Shown in pieces: positions 54,375 through 61,656 of a stretch of DNA of 64,000 nt. The notes under the pieces are model-generated. The model was not told the DNA's origin. It did not search any database and saw only the letters and a list, made by a program, of their open reading frames with translations. Numbering within the stretch: position 1 is the stretch's first letter; each line of letters begins with the position of its first letter. The translations under genes and the position numbers were made by a program. The stretch is from Ehrlichia chaffeensis str. Arkansas. Its GTDB lineage: Bacteria; Pseudomonadota; Alphaproteobacteria; Rickettsiales; Anaplasmataceae. The DNA lies in the NCBI RefSeq assembly GCF_000013145.1, contig NC_007799.1, positions 806,001-870,000 of the forward strand, read 5' to 3'.

Positions 54375-55235
54375 ACAATCCTTCTCTTGCTCTTTTATAT
54401 ATTATTACATCCTACTATAGGATATTCTGTACCAAGAATTATAGCAACTATAAACCCAATATATTCACTAGTTAATGCAGTCACTAATGGTATAACAAAG
54501 CCAGTTCTTTTAATCAATGAACCAGTATCAATACATGATTACATGTTAAAACCATCTGACAAAAGGAAATTAAAGGATAGTGATATAATATTTTACGTAG
54601 ATGATCACCTTGAAACTTTTATAAACAAAATACAAAACAAAACGTTAGTCAAACTCTCAGAGGTAATAGAATTATTACCATCAAGATACGATTCTAACTT
54701 TTCTTATAAAATTCACACAACATCAAATGATCTACACATTTGGTTAAGCCCAGAAAATGCAAAAAATATAGTCAATCAAATAAAAACGGTTTTATGTAAT
54801 GCAGATCCAGAAAATGCAGAAAAGTATTCCAATAATGCAAACTTAGCATTGACACAAATTACAAAACAAACAGAAAAGATAAAAAGTACCCTAAGCTCTG
54901 TCAAGACAAAGCCTTACATAGTTACACATGATGCATATCAATATTTTGAAAAATACTTCGGATTAAATTTTATAGCAGCTCTTTCTTCAAGCCATGATAC
55001 AAATATCAGCGTAAAAAGGCTAATGCATATCAAAAAAATTATTACTCAACACAAAATAAAATGTATTTTTTCTGAATCTTCAAATGATAAAGTCAAGAAT
55101 TTATTTCTAAAATACCAAGTAAAATTTCAAATACTTGACCCCATAGGCAACACCCTAGCAGCAAAAGATAATGCATATTTTGACATTATGCAAAATATTG
55201 CCAATAACTTTCTACAGTGTCTATCAGAGGAATAA
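54366..55235 (+). CDS. znuA: Zinc ABC transporter substrate-binding protein
   Basis: 289 residues. It has an N-terminal signal peptide (MKHTILLLLFYILLHPTIGY). The metal-binding histidines of cluster A-I proteins are seen at about 57 (SIHDYML), 124 (DLHIWLSP) and 188 (VTHDAYQYF), with a late acidic block (FSESSNDKV). There is no His-rich loop, so affinity tuning may differ from E. coli ZnuA. Manganese-type relatives exist, so metal choice is inferred. It is divergent from znuC with overlapping starts. Confidence 0.88.
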   Translation: MKHTILLLLFYILLHPTIGYSVPRIIATINPIYSLVNAVTNGITKPVLLINEPVSIHDYMLKPSDKRKLKDSDIIFYVDDHLETFINKIQNKTLVKLSEVIELLPSRYDSNFSYKIHTTSNDLHIWLSPENAKNIVNQIKTVLCNADPENAEKYSNNANLALTQITKQTEKIKSTLSSVKTKPYIVTHDAYQYFEKYFGLNFIAALSSSHDTNISVKRLMHIKKIITQHKIKCIFSESSNDKVKNLFLKYQVKFQILDPIGNTLAAKDNAYFDIMQNIANNFLQCLSEE

Positions 55236-55488
55236 CACCACATAACGCATCTAATATAATAAGCTTCTATAGACTACTGAAGATACACATAAGAACATAT
55301 TGTATAATATATATAAAAAGGGTATATTTACAGACTCAAACCACTATGTTAAGTCCATATTCTCTCCATGGTAAAACTCTTATAGTCCTCCTTCAATTAT
55401 CTACCAGAAATAAATATCAGTTATATAAAACACTTCCAGTGATGACTAAAAAGTCCATAAGTATCTTATTACATAATATAATAAATTA

Positions 55489-56076
55489 TTAAGATATAAT
55501 ATATCGAGATGATAAAGCTGCACTTAAAGTCCCTTCGTCTAAATAATCTATTTCTCCTCCCATAGGTATACCACAAGCTAATCTAGTTACCTTAATCCCT
55601 AGTTCCTTAACCATTTGAGTTATATAATGAGTAGTAACCTGTCCATCCATAGTATTTCCTATCCCTATAATCACTTCTTGTACATTAAATTTTTTTATTC
55701 TTTCTACAATACTATCCAAATTCAATTGATCAGGTCCTATCCCATAAATTGCAGACAAAGTCCCTCCTAATACATGGTACACACCTTGATATATTTTTCC
55801 TTTTTCAAATGCCCATAAATCTCCTAGTTCTTCTACTATACATAACAACTGATGATCACGTTTAGTATCAGAACAAATGCTACATGGTGACTTAACATCT
55901 ATATTAAAACATACAGGACACTCCTTAGCCTGAAACGCTAAATCCTGAATTCCTGATGCTAAAGGCAACATAATTTCTTCTTTGTTACGAAGTAAATGAA
56001 GTACAATTCTTCTAGAAGAAGATGGCCCAAAACTAGGAAGTTTTGCAAACATAGCAATTAACTTATTAATATCCAC
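55489..56076 (-). CDS. recR: Recombination mediator RecR
   Basis: 195 residues, normal length. A helix-hairpin-helix region is at the start ([17 protein letters not shown]). The four-cysteine zinc finger is C53-x2-C56 and C65-x2-C68. The Toprim domain runs from [15 protein letters not shown] through [12 protein letters not shown], and the C-terminal [25 protein letters not shown] block is complete. RecR loads RecA at gaps with RecO and RecF. It is convergent with znuA. Often paired with dnaX and ybaB, neither of which is here. Confidence 0.96.
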   Translation of the reverse strand: MDINKLIAMFAKLPSFGPSSSRRIVLHLLRNKEEIMLPLASGIQDLAFQAKECPVCFNIDVKSPCSICSDTKRDHQLLCIVEELGDLWAFEKGKIYQGVYHVLGGTLSAIYGIGPDQLNLDSIVERIKKFNVQEVIIGIGNTMDGQVTTHYITQMVKELGIKVTRLACGIPMGGEIDYLDEGTLSAALSSRYIIS

Positions 56077-56313
56077 ACCACCTCCTTAACAATTGATAAG
56101 CTAAACAACATCATATAACACAAAATGCCCATATGGTATTTACAATCAACTATCTAACTCAAAAAAACCTACAATGTAACAATGTACTTTTTATTATAAA
56201 ATAATAAACAAGCTATCATCTATACAAAAAGTTAAAGAATATCAAAATTTATGTGACAAACTATATTAGAAAAACCTAACATACAACATCACAAAAAAAC
56301 TTTATACACCTAG

Positions 56314-56484
56314 CTAACGGTTTGGTTCGTCTTCCGTTGATGCAAACTTATTATCTTTCAATTCTTGTTTTAGATTACGAATACCTTTGCCTAAGTCACT
56401 CATAACCTCTGGTAATCTGCCTGCACCAAACAATACTAAAATTATTATTAAAATTAAAAAAATTTGCCATGGACCTAAAGTCAT
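56314..56484 (-). CDS. tatA: Twin-arginine translocase subunit TatA
   Basis: 56 residues. The ATG at 56484 has AGGAG 7-11 bases ahead. The protein is one membrane helix (IFLILIIILVLFG, about residues 8-20), then the hinge FGAGRLPEV and an amphipathic helix MSDLGKGIRNLKQELKD, then a short acidic tail. This is the full TatA/E pattern and builds the pore that exports folded proteins. It starts 25 bp after the FbpC-like gene end, so both probably share a transcript. tatB and tatC are not here. Confidence 0.93.
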   Translation of the reverse strand: MTLGPWQIFLILIIILVLFGAGRLPEVMSDLGKGIRNLKQELKDNKFASTEDEPNR

Positions 56485-56509
56485 AATAGAACTCCTATAA
56501 AATATAAAA

Positions 56510-57532
56510 CTATACCTTAAATAATAAAATTTTATTTAAGTCAAGCAAGATAAATATAGTATCACCAACTTGTGGTAAAACTACATTAGCAAACCTCATC
56601 CAACACAAACAATCACCTACACAAACACAGATCATATTATTAAAAAATTTTATCTGTTTTACTACAGCTTTTACTCCTTTATCTGAATCAGAAATTATTG
56701 CCTCAGGTCTTATACAAACTACTACTTTTTCTCCATTAGTAAAAGATTGTGCTGGTATTTTCCCTATCGGTAATTCTATACAAGAATCCTTCACTGTACA
56801 AACAAAACGATTAATCTCACCGAAAAACTGTGCTAACATATGATCTTTGGGACTATAATATATCTCATATGGGGTACCATGCTGAACTATATATCCATCA
56901 CGCATAACATATATTATATCTGCAACTTCTAATGCTTCCTCCGGATCATGAGTAACAAGTAATACAGTAATTCCCTTAGCTTTTAATAATGATAACACAT
57001 GCCTTCTAATATTAATCCGTAATGCTGTATCAAGACTAGAAAATGGTTCATCTAACAATATCACTTCTGGTTTCTGAGCAATTGCTCTAGCAATTGTAAT
57101 TAACTGTTGTTGTCCTCCAGAAAGCATATCAGGATACATATCTTTATATGCTACCATATTAATAGATTTTAATATATCTAGTGCAACATTAAACTTCTGT
57201 ATTTTAGGCAAATTTCTAACAGCAAACATTACATTTTCAATAACAGTCTGATGTGGAAATAAAGAAGGATGCTGAAATATTAAGCCAACATTACGTTCTT
57301 CAGTTGGCATACAAAAGTTACTGCTAGCTAAAATTTTATTATTTATATATATGGAACCACAATGTAAATTCTCCAACCCAGCAATTAACTTTAGTATTGT
57401 AGACTTACCACACCCAGAAGGGCCAAGAAGACAAATAACTTCTCCTTGTTTACAACTCATACTAATATTATGCAATAAAAATTGACCTTTTTTATATTTA
57501 TAACAGACATTGTTTAACTGTAAACCTACCAT
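56510..57532 (-). CDS. fbpC: Iron(III)-type ABC transporter ATP-binding protein (FbpC-like)
   Basis: 340 residues. Walker A is LGPSGCGKST (about residues 35-44), the signature LSGGQQQLITIARA, Walker B VILLDEPFSSLD and the switch VTHDPEEALEVAD. A C-terminal TOBE-like regulatory part follows (GEINRFVCTV onward). Length and blocks fit the FbpC/CysA/PotA class; ferric iron is the usual annotation in Anaplasmataceae, but spermidine or thiamine importers share the fold. The cognate permease and binding protein are not nearby. Confidence 0.8.
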   Translation of the reverse strand: MVGLQLNNVCYKYKKGQFLLHNISMSCKQGEVICLLGPSGCGKSTILKLIAGLENLHCGSIYINNKILASSNFCMPTEERNVGLIFQHPSLFPHQTVIENVMFAVRNLPKIQKFNVALDILKSINMVAYKDMYPDMLSGGQQQLITIARAIAQKPEVILLDEPFSSLDTALRINIRRHVLSLLKAKGITVLLVTHDPEEALEVADIIYVMRDGYIVQHGTPYEIYYSPKDHMLAQFFGEINRFVCTVKDSCIELPIGKIPAQSFTNGEKVVVCIRPEAIISDSDKGVKAVVKQIKFFNNMICVCVGDCLCWMRFANVVLPQVGDTIFILLDLNKILLFKV

Positions 57533-57839
57533 TAATAGACCTTTAACAAGCTTAATGCCATATAGAATGAATTATTCAGCTGTAACTCACATAGATATGA
57601 GTACATTTCATAAAATAAACGTCAATACTTCATTTAGATGTTAATCTTTTTTTACTTTCGATGCAAGTAATACAAAAGTACTATATTGCAACATATTTTA
57701 CTAAAATCTCTTTAGTACTTATAATTAATTACTATTAAAAAATTATTAGCCAATAAAATTAATGATTTTATACCATATAAGTGTATACTGAAAAAAACAG
57801 TAAGATTAGTTATTATCCATACAACATTTGAGGAACGTC
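57533..57839. other. Divergent promoter region of fbpC and the DsbD-N-like gene
   Basis: About 307 bp. No strong box pair or operator found by eye. Confidence 0.35.
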
Positions 57840-58355
57840 ATGTTTAGATTCATAGTCACAATTTTACTAACATTATTTATCAATACAAAGTGCTACTCTG
57901 CAAATCTTTCAAATCGAGTTAACATGAAACTATCTATAGGATCATTAGACATGAAAACCAAAAAAATTGAAGCAGCTCTTCAAGTGACAATACAAAATGG
58001 TTGGCATATTTATTACAAAACACCTGGAGATCTTGGTTTACCAACAGCTTTTCAATGGCAAGACAACACATTTAAGAGCATACATGTACATTGGCCCAAA
58101 CCATTAGAACATACAGATACTGTAGGTGACAACACATTTCATAGTAATATCTATAAAGATATTGTAATATTTCCCATATCATTAGTACTCAAAGATAACA
58201 AACAAAAAGAATTAAATACCACTTTACGCATTAGATATGCTGTATGCAAAGACGTATGTATACCTAGAGAAAAGGTAATTATATTGAACCAACTTTTACA
58301 GGATTATCAAAACCAACAAACTATGCAGTTAATTAACTTCTGGAAAACTAAATAA
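57840..58355 (+). CDS. Periplasmic DsbD N-terminal-domain-like protein
   Basis: 171 residues from the ATG at 57840, with GAGG ahead; an in-frame TTG 12 bases upstream is less likely. There is a signal peptide (about 1-20, RFIVTILLTLFINTKCYSA). The mature part matches the DsbD N-terminal (DsbD-alpha) fold: GWHIYYKTPGDLGLPTAFQW, VHWPKP and RYAVCKDVCIPRE with a C-x3-C pair. DsbD-alpha passes electrons to periplasmic partners. The membrane and thioredoxin parts of DsbD are missing, so it needs a separate partner such as CcdA. The stop codon is also the first base of the tandem repeat array. Confidence 0.82.
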   Translation: MFRFIVTILLTLFINTKCYSANLSNRVNMKLSIGSLDMKTKKIEAALQVTIQNGWHIYYKTPGDLGLPTAFQWQDNTFKSIHVHWPKPLEHTDTVGDNTFHSNIYKDIVIFPISLVLKDNKQKELNTTLRIRYAVCKDVCIPREKVIILNQLLQDYQNQQTMQLINFWKTK

Positions 58356-59110
58356 GTTTTTAATTACTAAGAACACACGTGCTTGAGTTTCTAGGTTATT
58401 ACTATTTAACTACCTATTTAAAAAAATAAAACACCCGATCACAGGTTTATAGTCCTTAGTTATCTAAACTCTAATTAGAAATGTAATACAAAAACTATAA
58501 AGACTCAGTTTTTAATGACCAAGAACACACGTGCTCGAGTTTCCAGGTTATTACTATTTAACTACCTATTTAAAAAAATAAAACACCCGATCATAGATTG
58601 ATAGTCCTTAGTTATCTAAACCCTAATCAGGAATGTAATATAAAAACTATAAAATTTAGTTTTTAATGACCAAGAACGCACGTGCTCGAGTTTCCAGGTT
58701 ATTACTATTTAACTACCTATTAAAAAAATAAAACACCCGATCATAGATTGATAGTCCTTAGTTATCTAAACCCTAATCAGGAATGTAATATAAAAACTAT
58801 AAAATTTAGTTTTTAATGACCAAGAACGCACGTGCTCGAGTTTCCAGGTTATTACTATTTAACTACCTATTTAAAAAAATAAAACACCCGATCATAGATT
58901 GATAGTCCTTAGTTATCTAAACCCTAATCAGGAATGTAATATAAAAACTATAAAATTTAGTTTTTAATGACCAAGAACGCACGTGCTCGAGTTTCTAGGC
59001 TATTACTATTTAACTACCTATTTGAAAAATAAAGCACTTGATCATAGACTGATAGTCTTTACTTGTCTGAACTTTAATCAGGAATGTAATATAAAAACTA
59101 TAAAGATTCA
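58355..59110. repeat. Tandem array of five ~151-bp units
   Basis: Units start at 58355, 58507, 58658, 58808 and 58959 (each 'agtttttaat'), giving lengths of 152, 151, 150, 151 and about 152. The length change comes mainly from an A-run after 'ctacctatt'. Units 2-4 are nearly identical; units 1 and 5 carry many more differences. Each unit holds an 8-bp palindrome gcacgtgc (acacgtgc in units 1-2) and 'aaacacccgatca'. Not a multiple of 3 and full of stops, so not coding. This period is typical of E. ruminantium intergenic repeats with variable copy number. Confidence 0.97.
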
Positions 59111-59323
59111 GAATTACATTGCTAGTAAATATAATAAATAATTACCGTAGTAAATTCTATATACAAAAGAATAGATATATATTAAAAACACAACCATAAT
59201 TATTAATTTTAATATTAACAGGTTATCTATCTGTAATTCTATAAGATAAGTCTAAAAATATTACATTGCACAAGGTTACCAAGTCTGTTATAAATTAAAC
59301 CATTCGTATGCATGAAATTTACT

Positions 59324-59989
59324 ATGGATACATTGTATCATTTTCCACTATGTCCTTTTTCCAGAAAAGTACGCATCTTTCTCAAAGAAAAAAAATTTAA
59401 CTTTCATCAGATAGAAGAAAACCCCTGGAAAAAACGTGAAGAGTTTATAAAAATCAACCCTGTATGTCAGGTCCCCGTATTAATCAGTGGACAACATGTG
59501 ATTGCAGATAGCCAAGCAATTTGTGAATACATTGAAGAATTATATGATAGTATATCACTACTTGGGAATTCACTATACATAAGGTCAACAGTGCGCAAGT
59601 TAATATACTGGATTGACTATAAATTTTATCATGAAATTACAAGATATATCATAAATGAAAAAGTATCAAAGTATTATATAAAAAATGCTAGTCCAGATTC
59701 TAGGTTTATCCAAGCAGCAAGACAAAATTTATTGCCTCATATAAGGTACATAGAAAGATTACTCAATAATAATAGTTGGATTGCTTGCAATGAATTTACT
59801 TTAGCAGATATAACATTAGCTGCACACATATCAGTTTTAGATTTCATGAATATTTTTCCATGGCATTCAACAGCCATATTAAAAGAATGGTATTCCGTAA
59901 TAAAGTCTAAACCATCATTTAGCGATATATTAAATGACAAAGTAATAGGTATAACACCTCCTGTACATTACAATCAACTGGATTTCTAA
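59324..59989 (+). CDS. Glutathione S-transferase family protein
   Basis: 221 residues from ATG 59324 (MDTLYHFPLC); an ATG 12 bases upstream is equally possible, as neither has a ribosome site. The thioredoxin-like N domain has LCPFSRKVRIFLKEKK, NPVCQVPVL with the cis-Pro, and ADSQAICEYIEE (glutathione site). The C-terminal helical domain has FTLADITLAAHISVLDF (the N-capping box). It probably conjugates or reduces with glutathione; the SspA-like regulators share this fold. It follows the repeat array by about 210 bp. Confidence 0.85.
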   Translation: MDTLYHFPLCPFSRKVRIFLKEKKFNFHQIEENPWKKREEFIKINPVCQVPVLISGQHVIADSQAICEYIEELYDSISLLGNSLYIRSTVRKLIYWIDYKFYHEITRYIINEKVSKYYIKNASPDSRFIQAARQNLLPHIRYIERLLNNNSWIACNEFTLADITLAAHISVLDFMNIFPWHSTAILKEWYSVIKSKPSFSDILNDKVIGITPPVHYNQLDF

Positions 59990-60127
59990 ACTATGCTTTT
60001 CTTATTTTTTAACTAGGTGAAGTACACTAGGTATTAATAAAAATATTATAAATTTATGCAATTACAAAATAAAATGTATAACATACAATAGTCTGTAATT
60101 TTATAAGCACTATAAAACTTTATTAAT

Positions 60128-60883
60128 ATGAAACTAAACCTATCTAATATAAATCTACCAAACGGATATACTTTAGAACATCACAAAATTTTATATAGTA
60201 CAAATTACGAAGCAATCAAACTTGCAGAATGCGGAGCTGAAGATGGTACAATAATCATATCCGATAAACAAATTAAAGGTAGAGGAAGATATGAGCGCAC
60301 ATGGTACTCCCCCACAGGCAATTTATATTTCAGTATTATTATAACAAAATTCAAAGAAACGTTCCCTTTACCATTTATTGCAGCATTATCTGTTGGAAAA
60401 ACACTGGAAGAAATATTAATAAATAACAACAACACAACATCAAAAGTAGAATATAAATGGCCCAATGATATATTAGTAAATAGTAAAAAAATATCAGGTA
60501 TATTGTTAGAAAGTAAAACATTGAATAACACACTACAAAAATGGATAGTAGTCGGCATAGGCATCAATATGTATAAAGCACCAACATATGCAACAACAAT
60601 CAAGGAGCATAATCAAAATTTCACCCTATCTAACTTAGAATTACTGGAAAAAGTAATAAATAATTTTTACAACTTCAGAAAGCATTATATTTATCACGGG
60701 TTTGCAGATATAAGGAACCTATGGCTCAAACAAACATGTCATTTAAACAGAGAAATAACTGTTAAAAGCTACAAACACACTTACACTGGTCAATTCATTA
60801 CAATAGATACACAAGGTAACATGTTAATGAAACAAAACGATAAAACAATATGCATCACCTCAGGAGAAATATTTAATATCTAA
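60128..60883 (+). CDS. birA: Biotin--[acetyl-CoA-carboxylase] ligase
   Basis: 251 residues. It has only the catalytic and C-terminal domains, with no N-terminal helix-turn-helix, so it does not regulate transcription as E. coli BirA does. GRGRYERTWYSPTGNLYFS is the biotinyl-AMP loop (about residues 51-69), KWPNDILVNSKKISGILLE carries the catalytic Lys, and VVGIGINM follows. It attaches biotin to the carboxylase carrier protein, linking to fatty-acid synthesis (fabI). Confidence 0.94.
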   Translation: MKLNLSNINLPNGYTLEHHKILYSTNYEAIKLAECGAEDGTIIISDKQIKGRGRYERTWYSPTGNLYFSIIITKFKETFPLPFIAALSVGKTLEEILINNNNTTSKVEYKWPNDILVNSKKISGILLESKTLNNTLQKWIVVGIGINMYKAPTYATTIKEHNQNFTLSNLELLEKVINNFYNFRKHYIYHGFADIRNLWLKQTCHLNREITVKSYKHTYTGQFITIDTQGNMLMKQNDKTICITSGEIFNI

Positions 60884-61320
60884 ACCTAGATGATTTATAA
60901 CAATCTAATAATAAGACATATGTAACACACCATTTATAATATAAAAAACGCTAAGCTAGTTATACTTAATGTAACATAAAATTACAATATATCAAGTAAT
61001 ATGAACAAATATATAATAAATTTTTCCACAATATTGGATAGCAAAGTAATTTTATTTACATATGTACTGATAAAAAATACTGATGCAATGCCTAATTAAA
61101 GAGTACTTTTACAACTACAAACACAACATTACGAAAATGCATGATACAATGGCTAATCTAACAAATAATTTCCTACTATACTTAATTAGAAAACTTATAT
61201 ACTTTTTTACAAACAATAAAAATGTGATACTAATAGATAGTAACACACTAAAAAATAAAAATATTATTGACTGAATAATATATTCAATATAGAATGAAGG
61301 TATTATATTCAAGGTTTTAA
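60884..61320. other. AT-rich spacer after birA
   Basis: About 440 bp. Two short open frames in opposite directions overlap here (about 61083-61274 and 61115-61420); both look like chance products of AT-rich DNA. I call no gene. Confidence 0.4.
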
Positions 61321-61656
61321 TTAAATATAAATATGTTAACGTGGCGCGTGAGTGCTTAAATACTAAGCTAGTTACTTGTAGGTGTTTTACTGGTTGTTGT
61401 TTATTATCCAAGTAATACAATAACTTGGTGAGGTTTTATTCATCTGCCATGTATAGATTTCAATGCGTGTGTAGCTGCGTTCTTTTTTCTTCATCACCTT
61501 TATTTATTTTGGTTAAATAGTCAAAATGCCTATTATTTTATAAAAAGTGCACAGGTATTATGTTTGCACTTTTAAAGTAGCTGTATAACCCATTAACTAT
61601 AAATGCATAGTGTAGTTATTAATAGAACATTTTTCAATTAACAGGGAGATGAGAAC
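61321..61656 (+). promoter_or_regulatory. T/G-rich region with hairpins ahead of the 61.7-kb gene
   Basis: The top strand changes from A/C-rich to T/G-rich here. CCAAGT (61408-61413) pairs with ACTTGG (61423-61428). AAAAGTGCA (61543-61551) pairs with TGCACTTTT (61565-61573), a perfect 9-bp stem with a 13-nt loop. AGGGAG lies about 8-13 bases before the ATG at 61657. It may be a structured 5' leader or control region; no known riboswitch is recognised. Confidence 0.4.

Noticed and set aside
55217-55492. 91-codon frame after znuA
   Set aside because: Overlaps the znuA end in another frame, lacks a ribosome site and any protein-like pattern.
58355-59110. Possible CRISPR array
   Set aside because: The units are directly contiguous at about 151 bp, with no short repeats separated by unique spacers and no cas genes.
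61083-61274. 63-codon frame on the plus strand after birA
   Set aside because: Asn/Lys/Leu/Ile-rich, no ribosome site, no recognisable motif.
61115-61420. Hydrophobic 101-codon frame on the minus strand
   Set aside because: Starts at TTG without a ribosome site, overlaps another chance frame, and its hydrophobicity follows from the T-rich antisense strand.
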